From positions 62,001 to 126,000 of the forward strand of contig JAPDFW010000113.1 in NCBI GenBank assembly GCA_028826165.1: a stretch of 64,000 bases of DNA, in the 5' to 3' direction. Source of the DNA: Anaeramoeba ignava. Its lineage: Eukaryota; Metamonada; Anaeramoebidae. The first letter of the stretch is position 1, and the number at the start of each line of letters is the position of its first letter. Positions 11,936 through 23,431 of the stretch are shown here, in pieces. Made by a program: the position numbers and the translations under genes. The notes beneath the pieces were generated by a model. It had not been told where the DNA came from. It did not search any database and worked only from the letters and a program-made list of their open reading frames with translations.

Positions 11936-12044
11936 TTAAATAAAATGAAAAAAAATGAAAAAAGAAAAAATGAAAAAAAAATTTTTCATTTTTTCTCTTT
12001 TAAAAATAAAAATAATAAAAATAATAAATATATAAAAATTTTAA
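11936..12044. promoter_or_regulatory. Bidirectional promoter region, TMEM168-like / importin-alpha
   Basis: Only 109 bp separate the two start codons. It contains three AAAATGAAAA words (11943-11978) facing the minus-strand gene and one ATTTTTCATTTTTT (about 11981-11994) facing the plus-strand gene. It is the clearest example of the shared TTTTTCATTTTT element in mirror orientation. Function is inferred from position only. Confidence 0.4.
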
Positions 12045-14680
12045 ATGTCTTTTACTCGAAGAATTTCATCAAGAAAATCAAAATTTAAACAAAGAATTGA
12101 ACTTGGAACACAAAAAGATAAACGATTTGATATTTCAGTTCAAATTAGTAAAGCAAAAAAAGATAAAATATTATCTTCAAAAAGAGAAGAAATGGAACAA
12201 AGGAAATATTTTCAAAAATCACAATTATTATATGAAGAAAAAATATTTGCAGATGTTAGTTTTTCTTTTTTAAATAAAACAATAAAACAATAAAACAATA
12301 AAACAATAAAACAATAAAACAATAAAACAATAAAACAATAAAACAATAAAACAATAAAACAATAAAAAAAAGCAATAAAACAATAAAAAAAAAACGTTAA
12401 AAAAAATTTAAATTAAAAATTTAAATTATATATTTTTTTAGCTTCAAAATCTTTCTTCAATTATTAAAGATCTTGAAAATGGTGATCCATATAGACAATT
12501 TAAAGCATTAGGAAGAGTAAGAAGAATGCTTTCATTAACTTTATTTAAACCTCCAGTTGCAGAAATTTTTCAATCTCAAGCTCTTTCAGTTATTTTAGGA
12601 TTTTTAAAATCAAATCAAAAATATTATCAAGTACTTTTTTTTATAAGAATCAAAATTATTTTATTTTCTTATTTTTTTTTATAATAAAAAACAGTTTGAA
12701 GCAATTGGATGTATTATGTATATATTAAGAAATGGTGAAAATTTAGCTCCTCAATTAGTTCATTTAGGAGTTATTGATGATTTATGTCAAATTGCAATGC
12801 AAAGAAATAATGATAATAATTTTGAAAATGCTCGTGAAGTAAATTCATTTATAAAATTCATTTATAGAATCAAAATATAAATCAAAATTAAAATTAAAAT
12901 TAAAATCAAAATTAAAATCAAAATTAAAATCAAAATCAAAATTAAAATTAAAATTAAAATTAAAATTAAAATCAAAATTAAAATCAAAATTAAAATTAAA
13001 ATTAAAATCAAAATTAAAATTAAAATTAAAATTAAAATTAAAATTAAAATTAAAATTAAAATTAAAATTAAAATTAAAATTAAAATTAAAATTAAAATTA
13101 AAATTAAAATTAAAATTAAAATTAAAATTAAAATTAAAATTAAAATTAAAATTAAAATCAAAAATAAAATTAAAATTAAAAATATAAATTAAAATATAAA
13201 TTAAAATTTAAATATAAATTAAAATCAAAAAAATAAAAAGGCACTTCAAGCTTTAGAAATTTTTGCACAACAAAATATTGAAATAAGAGATTTTTTAATA
13301 AATAAAGAAGTTATTCCTATTGTTTTAGATTTTGTTGACAGATCAAAACATTATTATTTATTATCAGTTATTGCAGCTTTATGTCAAGGAAATCCAACAC
13401 CAAAACATCAAACAATTGATAGTTTTCTCAAATTAATTCCTGATTTAATTGCTTTAAATATTGATACTGCAACTCAAAAAATACTTACTTCTTTATGTTA
13501 TCTTGCAACTGGAGATTATGAAACTCGTTTAAAATTGGAAGAACTTCCTATTGTAGAACAATTAAGGGGTTTTTTATCGTAAAAATCCAAATTAAAATTA
13601 GAATTCATTTATAAAATTAAAATTAAAATTAAAATATAAATTAAAATTAAAATATAAATTAAAAATTAAAATTAAAATTAAAATTAAAATTAAAATTAAA
13701 ATTAAAATTAAAAATTAAAATTAAAATTAAAATAAAAATTAAAATTAAAATTAAAATTAAATTAAAAATTAAAATTAAAATTAAAATTAAAAATTAAAAT
13801 TAAAATTAAAATTAAAATTAAAATTAAAATTAAAATTAAAATTAAAATTAAAATTAAAATTAAAATTAAAATTAAAATTAAAATTAAAATTAAAATTATA
13901 ATTAAAATTAATATTAAAATTAAAATTAAAATTAAAATTAAAATTAAAATTAGAATTCATTTATAAAAATTAAAATTATAATTAAAATTAAAATTAAAAA
14001 TTAAAATTAAAATTAAAATTCATTTATAAAATTAAAATTAAAAATTAATATTAAAATTAATTTATAAAATAAATAGTTCAGATAATTTTTTAATTAAAAC
14101 AAGAGCATTAAGATATTTATCAGATATGATTTCTGAAAATACTCAAATGACATATGAATTACTAAATCTAGGATTAATTGAAGTTCTACAAGAAATTTTA
14201 CATTCACAAGTGGAAGAAGAAGAAGAATTTTCAAGTATAATTCTTTTAAAACTGACAACAATTCCAAAAATACAAGAAGAAAATATAATTTTTGAGTTAG
14301 TTATTTGTTGTTTGGATTCTTGGTTTTTTAATGTGAAAAAAAATGGATTGCTTGCTGCTCAAAATTTAATCAATTTTCCTAACTTTCTACTTCGTATTAT
14401 TGATTTGGGTAGTTTAAAAGTTTTGAGTGGATCACTTAGTGAAAAAGATCCTCAATCTATTTCAATTATTGTTCAACTTATTCTTTCTATTTTGAAAATT
14501 TCTGAAGAATTACAAAATGTTGATGAATTGAAAAAATTTTTTGATTTATTTGAAGAAGCTCAAGTTTTTGATCAAATACAAAAAATTCTATTATCAACAA
14601 ATGAAGAAATAAAAAAGATTTGTCAGGAAATTTTAGATTTATTACTTAAAATTGAAGATTTTTTAGGACAAAATTTGTAA
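12045..14680 (+). CDS. Importin subunit alpha (karyopherin alpha)
   Basis: Nuclear import adaptor: the IBB domain binds importin-beta and the armadillo repeats bind classical NLS cargo. Exons: 12045-12254, 12442-12630, 12695-12838, 13241-13578, 14077-14680; all phases agree, giving 494 residues (family about 520-540). The N-terminus RRISSRKSKFKQRIELGTQ...SKAKKDKILSSKREE is IBB-like. ARM repeats follow, for example FEAIGCIMYILRNGENLAPQ and ALRYLSDMISENTQMTYELL. Conservation is low for this family, and several ARM repeats lack the usual Trp/Asn pairs for NLS binding, so it may be a divergent paralogue. The first donor is GTTAGT. Introns 3 and 4 are repeat arrays. Confidence 0.82.
12870..13230. 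repeat. AAAATTA/AAAATCA array in importin-alpha intron 3
   Basis: 6-bp unit AAAATT/AAAATC on the sense strand with no G across about 350 bp, inside the intron 12839-13240. Confidence 0.95.
13585..14070. repeat. AAAATT array in importin-alpha intron 4
   Basis: 6-bp AAAATT units with occasional AATTCATTTATAAA blocks. Only isolated G bases (two GAATTC words) occur on the sense strand inside the intron 13579-14076. Confidence 0.95.
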
Positions 14681-14986
14681 GGAAGATTTACTTATTTTAT
14701 TTTACTTTATTTTTATCAAAAAAAAAAAAAAAAAAATGGGAAAGAAAAATAAAACGAATTTTAATTAAATTTAATTCAATTTTAGTTTGAATTTTAGTTT
14801 GAAATTTTAATTAAATTTTGTTCCACTTTTTTAATTTTATTTTTAATAGAAATTTTAATTAATTTTGTTCCACTTTTTTAATTTTGAAATTTTGTTCCAC
14901 TTTTTTAATTTTGAAATTTTGAATTTTAATTTAATTTTGTTTGAAATTTTGAATTTTAATTTGAATTGAATTTGTTAAAATTCAAT

Positions 14987-15019
<33 letters not shown>

Positions 15020-15052
15020 AAGAATCAAAAATCAAAAATCAAAAATCAAAAA
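14681..15052. other. Convergent intergenic region, importin-alpha / NRPS-like gene
   Basis: 372 bp holding T-rich and A-rich runs, three near-repeats of TTTTGTTCCACTTTTTTAAT (about 14816-14915) and a short AAGAAAAG run before the NRPS stop. No gene or RNA recognised. Confidence 0.5.
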
Positions 15053-18000
15053 TCATTTGCGAGAATTCTTTGATTTATCTTTTCCCTTTTGTTTTTGTTG
15101 AGTAGAAACAATAGCATTAAACCATTCATCAGTTAAACCATTTGAATCAGAAGAAATAAAATACTCACGATATTCAACAGTAATTTTAAAGCAATATTTC
15201 TTTTTAAAATTAGAAAGAATTTCCACACCACCATCCTTAAGGGGAATAACACCACAAAGATTAGCGGATTTCTGGGATTTAAAATAGTAGAGACAATCAT
15301 CATTTTTAAGAACAAACCAACGTTTTCTCCAACCGCCTTTAAGACCACTTCCACCATATTCCTTTAAGAAACCTGACTTGAGAACTTTTTGTGGATCAAA
15401 TATCGATTCGGAACGCAGTTTTTTGTCCTGATGAGCTTGCTTAGATGTGTCTCCTTGAAGCAGATCTTTGATGAATTGCAGAATATTTGATCCAATGTTT
15501 TCGGGAATTGAATTCAAAGTATTTATGAATATTTTCAGTAAATAAGGTGGTGTGTCAATATCAAACCGATGCTTGTCAAAAATGAGTCTGACAAGAATTT
15601 CATTTGAAGAATCATCGCAATGAACAACGAGGAGCAAAGGATATCTGAGGGAGTCGTGTATCGAGACATTCTCAAAATTGAGCCCTGCTTTTTCGGTGTT
15701 TATTGAAAAAACATAATTATTTTCGCCAAGATCACGAACCGGGACAATAGAGTCTTTGGGGTAGTTTTCAACAAGCACAACACCGCCATCAAAGAGGTCT
15801 TGAGTCTCCTGCAACCCGCACCATTTGCGGATTTGGGATATTGTTGTGTTTGCAAAGTAGGAAGTTTTAACAATTCCAAGTTGGATCTGTTCAAGATGCT
15901 TGAGAATGCTTTGTTCCTTGATTAACGCGACCCTGAAAGGCAAAGCTCGCGAATAGTATCCGATTGTTTGTTCTATTCCTGGACCCAATATTGGCGGGCG
16001 ACCTGAGATATATGTTCCAAAACACAATGTGGGAGACTTGGAACGCAGTGCGAGTGCAATTGCCCATGAAAAATGAAAAATTGTTGATAAAATAATTTGG
16101 TTTGATTCTGCAACTTGTTTCAATTTTTGGAATTTCGAGGCTTCCACCCGCATGGAAAGCTCGTGGAAAGATACAGCATTCAAATGGAACTGTCCAGTGA
16201 TTTCGCGTGATTCGGTTTCGATTTGTGTATTGTCTTCAACGGTTTGTCCTGTTTCTCCAAAAGGAGTTGATCTTTTTTTTGTAATTGGAATTGAAAAGTC
16301 AACATCGCCAAAAATATGCTTGAAAAACCTTTTGGCTTCAACAATTTTCGTTGAATTTTCCCATTCAAGATATTTCAGATAGATTTCTGTTGGGTTTTTT
16401 ATTAAATTGCTTGGGAACGAGGGCGAATTTTTTTTGAAAATTGGATCATCTTGTTCGGAAAAGAAAAAATCGGTTTCAATCTCATTTTTAGAATCAGAAT
16501 CTTTCTTGCTATTGGCCTGTTCATTGGAATGAGATTTCGAATCAGGAGTGTATATTGATTGGATATAATCCTTTGAAACAACACCCTCATCTGGAGTCGC
16601 AATACTTGCTTTTCCGCTGGCAACCATGTTTGTGTACAATGCGAAGACTTCATTGATTATAATTGGAAGAGACCAAGAATCGAACATGAACGGCTCAAAA
16701 GAAAAAACCAAGAGATATTCGCCGCGTCCGTCTACATTAACGAGAATGAACCTATAAAGTGGAGGAGAGGCAAAACGAAATGTTTTTTGGCGATCCTCTT
16801 TTAAAAGTGTTGCTTTTAAATTGAATCTTTGTGCAGCATCGTATTTTTCCCAGCTAATCTCCTTCCAACTCAGCTCAACAGACTTTCTGACAATCTGCAA
16901 AATGGAGAAGTTTTCATCGTCGTCGTCGTAATCATCGTCTAAAGAGGACGAATTTTTGGTGAAATAGGACCGCATGATCGGATGTCGTGAGATCATCATT
17001 TCTAATGAATTTTTAAACAAATCCACATCGAATTTGCGCGCGTGGAATGAGAGCACAAGTTGCTTGCAAATATGCTGTTTGACGATTTGTTTTTTGCGGT
17101 GGAAAAATTGGATAATTTCATGCTGACCTCGAATCGGGAGAATTATATCTTGAATTTTTTCATCTTCAGAAAATAACGATTGAAAAACTGATGTTTTTGA
17201 ACTGAATGATAACGGAAAATTAATTGGATCAGTAAGCTCATCCTGTTTCAGAAACTCCTTGTACATTTTGGAAAGGATCTTGAGCGCATTTGTTGCCAAA
17301 GAGCGAATATCTTGTGAATTATGCGCTTTGTGATTGAATTGGAATTTAAAATGCAAAGCGCCTTTGTGAATGTAAGTGACAACTTCAATCAAATGTGGTC
17401 TTCCCTGTTGCGCGGGATATAGATCGCCGAAGACGGAGTTGTCAATAACAGGCCAATGGCTGACTTCTCCCAATGATAGGTTGTTCATATCGATATCGCC
17501 GAGAAATGCGAAGCTGAGCTCGGATTTTTTCAGTGGCTCAAGGATATTTTTGAAATCATTTGGAATATTATTCAGAAGCTGGTCGACATCGGAAACATCC
17601 TTTTTTGGAGGTGTGGGTTGTGCAGCAAGCGGTGTTGATTGTGATGGATTTTGTGGAGGTGTTTGTGGTGCGGATGTGGACGAATTCGGTAAAGTGAAAA
17701 TCGAATTGAGTCCATCCTTGTCTTCCTGCTTGGATTTTGATTTGGTTAAAGATTGGAATTTGCTGTGTTTTGTTTGTGTGCTTTGCGCTTCATTAGCCTG
17801 GTTTGCAAGTGCGATGCTTCTTGCTTTTTCTTTTTCAACAATCAAATTTTCCACAAATCCAGTATAAAGAAGTGAGTTTAATTGATTCAAAAACCGCAAT
17901 GATTCGTAAACTTGTTGCTTCACAACAGAAAGCGCTTTCTTCTTATCGGCAGTCACTCCTGGAGCGGTAAAGGAGAGAAGAAGAGGAACAAGTAATTCTT

Positions 18001-21000
18001 GCCAGCCGAGGATTTTTGAGTAGTTGTTGTTGAATATTGTTGAGCTTGTTTTTCTCTGCGAAAGAAAGAGATGAAAAAATTGATGGACAGATCCTGTCCA
18101 TTTATTCAAGGCAAGGGAAATTGCAGTCAAAACAATCGAGATTAACTCTTTCGGTTGATTTCTGCATATCCGCTTGAAAAGATCGTTGGTGATTTTGGAA
18201 TTGACAGCGAGCACTAAGCTTGACTTGTATTCTTGGAGATTTGCTGTCCATTGTTGACCTTCTCTTGGAAGATATTTGACAACATTTTGATCCGACACTT
18301 TCTTGGCGATTTTTTGCCAAAACAAATACGCCTCTTTTGTGGGCTCTTCAGAATACTGCTCAGCAATCCAACTGAAGTGAGACATGAGCTTCTCTTGCGA
18401 ATCCAATTTTGGATCGCGAATATTTTTTTGATAAGCATCGTCGAGTTTTTGAATGAAAAGTTTCATGGATTCAAGATCAATAACGAGATGATGGGATGAA
18501 ATCACGAGATATCGTTGATCATCAAGATCCTTAAAGGCAACAAATCTTGCAAGTGGGCCGTTTGCAATGTCAAAGCTTTTTTGCAATTGCGAACACATTT
18601 GTGGCATTGTTGGTGTGTTCGGAGTCACTTCAACGTATGCGAAAGAAAGCTTGATCTCCGGATTCACTTTCAATTTGTGTTTGAGTTTGTTTTCTGAAAA
18701 ACACATTTTGAAACACTCGTTTTGATCGTATATAAAATTGAGTGATTTCTCGAGCGTTGGAATATCAACATCCGTTTTAAGTTTAATAACAGATATAATA
18801 TTGTATTGATTTGGCTGGAAAAAATTCTGTTCCAAAAACCACGCTTGGATTGGCGAAAGTGGGCATTCGTTTTCTTGATAAAAATCAGGTGATTCAATTC
18901 GTTTTAAGCCTTGAAACGAAACAACTGAAAAATCGAAAATATTCGAGCGATTTTTCAAAACAAACGCTGCAAGATCAGACACCACGGGATACTGGAAAAG
19001 AGCTTGGTAACTGAATTTCACTCCCGCTCGCATCGCTTTGGAAACTATTCTCATCGCATCAATAGAATTCCCCCCGAGAATAAAGAAATTGTCATTTATA
19101 CTAACACGTTCGTATTTCAGAACAGTTGCATAAGTTTGGCACAAAAATTCTTCAACATCGTTTGTTGGCTTCATGTATTTTCTGTCTGGTTCGTTGTTGA
19201 AATTCTTCTCAATTTCATGTGTTGTGCGGATCTTGTTTCGATCCATTTTTCCGTTTTGATTGACTGGGAAATTTTCAAGAATTGAGAAGGAATCAGGAAT
19301 CCAAGTTGATGGTAAATATTCCTTCATGAAAACAGACATTTCCGTTGAAGAAGGCGGCACCTCAGTATTCGGCGCAATGCATGCAATGATTCTGCGTAGG
19401 AATTGCTTTTGGGGATCTCGAATAATTGTGATAATTTCGGAAATTTTTGGATGATTTTGCAGGATTGTCTCGACAGCCCACACATTGACTCGCTCGTCCT
19501 GGATATACAGCGAGTTTATTTCCTTTTCTCGATATCCCAGATGCTCGAGCTCGCCTGAAGGCAGAAGACATCCAGTCTCTCCTGTTCTGAACATAAGCCC
19601 GCCAGAAGGAGAACTCACAAATAGTGAATCAGTGATTTCTTGATTTTGATAATATCCATTGCACATTGCTTCTCCACACACAAAAATAGTCCCTTTGGCT
19701 CCAGAAGGAACTGGTCTGTAGTGATCATCCAGGATGAAAATCTCCGAGTCGGCAAATGATTTTCCAATAGGCGCCGCATTTGTAGTACTTCTATCTATCG
19801 CGTGAAGCAATTCATTTGATTTTATTTTTGAATCATATAGTTTTATTAATGAAACTATCGATGAATTTTCAGGAATTCCTGAACAATATATTAATTCATT
19901 CGGTTTTTTTTCTAATTGAAGAAATGCATCTAATAAATCGTATTCTATTGGATCTCCATACACAATTACTTGCTCAAATCCTTCAAATGGCCACGCCACT
20001 TGTTGATTTAATTCCAATATTTCTTGCTGTGAATTTTCGACATTTTTTCCCAAATTTTGATTTTCATTTGATTTTAATTCGAAAAATTTTGATTCACCAT
20101 CACTTGATAAATCCGATTTATTCCCTTCGTTGAAATCCTCCTCATGAAACTCGAAATCAACTGAACTATCCGAATCATCTTCATCAAAATCATTCTTTTT
20201 AGGTTTTTTGACTTGGTTTTTCTCTTTTGATTTTTTTGGATCATTTGAAATTTGTTTTTCGCTTTTTTTCTCAATCTCATCCTCATTTTCTGTTTCATTA
20301 AGAAATGTTTCAATTTGTGGGAGATTATAAAGTTCCTCATTCAAAATTCTTCTGAAAGAGAACGTAGTAATAACAATAAATTTCATATCCAGAATTTTTG
20401 CAACGACTGGGAATTTATTACTAAGAACAAATTTTTTAGAAGTTATCGCGAGTTTTCCTCCATTTAGAAGTGTTCCCCACAATTCAATAATGCCTCTTTC
20501 CGAAGAGAGAGGTGAATAATGTGCCACTGCGTCTGTCATTTTGAAGTGTTCTTTGCAAGCAAGTGATTTATTGATGATATTTGAATGTGCGATTTGAATT
20601 CCAAGTGGTGTTCCTTCATCAGAAAATGTCACTAAAATGCATGCATTATCACTGCCTTTTGTTGTTTTGGTAGCTTTTGGTATTCCTTGTGTTTTGTGGT
20701 CTTGTTTTTTGTGTATATTGTCTATTATTTCTTCAGTTAAACACATTATTTTTAACGAGTGATTTTCAATATCATTTTCAATTCCTGAAAAAATATCATT
20801 TGTTTTTTGGCCTGTAAAAAGTAAATTAATCCCGAATTGTTTGACCAATTTGCTTGTTAGTATTTTACTAAGTCGAGGATCAAGGGGAACATAAACACAA
20901 CCTTTATAAATATAAATATTTAAAATAAATTTAAATATAAATATAAATATAAATAAAAATTTAAATTATAATATTTTTTTCTTTTACCAAGTTTCAAAAT

Positions 21001-23247
21001 TGCAAGTATCGCAATAGTTGAAGGAATAGAACATAGAATAGATATCGCAATCAATGATCCAGGCTTCACATTTAATTCTTCCTTCATGTATTTTGCAAAA
21101 GAAGTCGATTTCATATCCAGTGATTCATATGTCATTTTTTTATTTAAAGTTCGAATTGCAATTGAATGTTTTTTCTTTTGAACAATTTTTTGGAAGAATT
21201 GAAGAATGTTTTTCTTAACTGATTTTTGCTTTTTTGAATGTTCTGATAACTGGAATTGTTTATTCCATTCTTGAATAATTTTTTCATTTTCAAAACGCGT
21301 TAAAAGAGGAAAAGAATGAATTGAAATATCTTCTTGAGAAGAAACTAATTTGTCAAGAATTGTTGTGAAATGAGTAGTAAAAAGAGAAATGAAAGAATCG
21401 CTGAATCGCGAAGTGTTGAAAATGATTCTGTTATGAAACATAATCTTAGTCTCAATATCAATCTTTTTTGAATACTCTTCGTCAATCATCAAAACAATTA
21501 AATCAAATGTTTCAAGTATTTTATATTCATATTTATTTTTGACTTCCTTTTTCATTGTTGATGATAATCTTCCAACTCGATTCCTTACATTTTCATCCAG
21601 TTTTTCCCGTTCAACTTCTGCGCTATTTTGAATATTTAGTTCAAATGATTGATTCAAAACATATTTTTTCTTTTCAAATTTTTCCACTATATTTGATGAA
21701 TCAAAAACAAATAAAATTCTTGATGGATTTTTTTTGTTGAAATTGTCAAGTAGTTTTGAATATAATGTGTCTTTATATGGTTTTAATTCTTGTATTTTTT
21801 CTGATACATTTTGGAGATATTCTTGGAATGTTTCAAATTCAGAAATATTTGAATTGAAAAAAACTGGATTTATTGGTATTTTTTTGTTTTCTGTGTTTTG
21901 TGGGATTTTGTCCATCATAATTGATACTGAAATGTTATCTGATGAAACAAAATGAGAAAGAAGGAAAGTGAATGAACTCAGAAAGAAATCAAATTTGGTG
22001 TTATTTGGGAAAGATTTGGAAATTAAATTGTATTTTTGGAATACAAAGCAATCTGATGAATTGAGTGGAGTTGAATCTTTTTCATTTTTTTCGTTTCCAA
22101 AGAAGGATAATTGTTGAGTTTTCTTAAGTTCATCGTTCCAGAATATTGTACTTTATAAATTTTAATTTATTTATAATTTAATTTAATTTAATTTTTAATT
22201 TATAATTTAATTTTTAATTTAATTTATAATTTAATTTATAATTTTAATTTTTTATAATTTAATTTATAATTTTTTATTTATAATTTATAAATTTTAATTT
22301 ATAATTTTTAATTTATAATTTTTATTTATAATTTTATTTTATTTTATTTATATTTTTATTTTATTTATAATTTAATTTTATAATAATTTAATTTTATAAT
22401 TTTATTTTATTTATAATTTTATTTATAATTTTATTTTATTTATAATTTTATTTTATAATTTTATTTATAATTTTATTTATAATTTTATTTATATTTTTAT
22501 TTATATTTTTATAATTTTATAATTTTATTTTAATTTTTTTAATTTATAATTTAAATTTTATTTAATTTAATTTATATTTTATTTATAATTTTATTTATTT
22601 ATTTATAATTTTATTTTATTTTTTATTTATAATTTTATTTATAATTTTATTTTATATTTTATATTTTTTATTTTATAATTTTATTTTATATTTTAATTTT
22701 ATAATTTTAATTTATAATTTTAATTTTATTTTAATTTAATTTTTAATTATAATTTTATTTATAATTTAATTTATAATTTTAATTTATAATTTTTAATTTA
22801 TATTTTATTTTAATTTTAATTTATAATTTTAATTTATATTTTAATAATTTAATTTATAATTTATTTATATTTTAATTTTATTTATACCTTATTTATTTAT
22901 AATTTTTTAAATTTTATAATTTAATTTATAATTTTATTTTTATTTATAATTTTATTTTATATTTTTTTAATTTATATATTTTAATTTATAATTTAATTTT
23001 ATAATTTTATTTATTTTAATTTTATAATTTAATTTATAATTTTATTTATAATTTTTATAATTTTAATTTATAATTTAATTTATAATCAATTTTATTTAAT
23101 TTTATTTATATTTTATTTATTTTATTTATATTTTTTATTTATATTTTGATTTAGATTAATTTCTTTTTTGCCATTTATTGTAATATTAATTTATTTATTG
23201 AAATAAGAAATTGCTTTTTTTTTTTATAAAATATAAAATTACTCCAT
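15053..23247 (-). CDS. NRPS-like megasynthase (partial C - A - PCP - C - C) with C-terminal PH domain
   Basis: Non-ribosomal peptide synthetase-like protein, about 2338 residues. Exons: proposed 23247-23243 (ATG GA), 22150-20988, 20901-15053; phases fit exactly. Order: C-terminal lobe of a condensation domain (~3-150, no HHxxxDG lobe before it); adenylation domain (~290-945) with KLGCVYVPLDPR, weak A3 (FSDEGTPLGI), PIGKSFADSEIFILDD, FRTGE and NQNGKMDR; carrier domain with NFFILGGNSIDAMRIV (Ser ~1001, phosphopantetheine site); condensation domain 1 (~1070-1570) with HHLVIDLES; condensation-like domain 2 (~1640-2200) with FEPFMFDSWS in place of HHxxxDG; PH domain (~2226-2330: GFLKEYGG...RKRWFVLKND...WFNAIV). 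An acidic low-complexity insert lies in the A domain (20.09-20.31 kb). No thioesterase or reductase is seen. The PH domain suggests membrane attachment. The 5.8-kb last exon is intron-free and visibly less AT-rich than its neighbours. Confidence 0.88.
22155..23160. repeat. AT-only low-complexity body of NRPS first intron
   Basis: About 1 kb of near-pure A/T (TTTATAATTTTA-like units) between the proposed 5-nt first exon and the second exon. The donor is GTAATT at 23242 and the acceptor ATAAAG ends at 22151. No coding signal is seen on either strand. Confidence 0.85.
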
Positions 23248-23329
23248 TTAAAATTAAACAATTTTGAAAAGAATTTAACTATTTTTCCCTTTTTAGTATT
23301 TATGTAATTTGTTTTATTTTATTTTTTTT

Positions 23330-23431
23330 AAAAATATTTAAAAAAGAAAAGAAAAGAAAAAAATGAAAAAAAAAAATTTAATTCATTTTTTTCTTTTTTC
23401 TTCTTTTTTTTTTCTTAATTTGAATTAAAAA
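23330..23431. promoter_or_regulatory. Divergent promoter region, NRPS-like gene / mucolipin
   Basis: Contains AAAAAAATGAAAAAAA (about 23358-23372), facing the minus-strand NRPS gene, then AATTCATTTTTTTC (about 23380-23393), facing the mucolipin gene. The presence of the minus-facing copy here is part of why I place the NRPS start at 23247 and do not regard the gene as 5'-truncated. Confidence 0.35.

Noticed and set aside
12862-13161. Ile-Leu repeat frames on the strand opposite repeat arrays (also 3009-3251, 36710-37521, 38105-38749)
   Set aside because: They are antisense readings of AAAATT/AAAATC hexamers with no start context, conserved domain or complexity.
17376-17867. Antisense open frames across the NRPS gene
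   Set aside because: The sense frame is continuous with recognisable domains; the antisense frames are short and unlike any family.
22151-23242. A further NRPS exon inside the A/T-rich upstream region
   Set aside because: No stretch on the minus strand shows condensation-domain residues or coding composition; only splice-like words are present.
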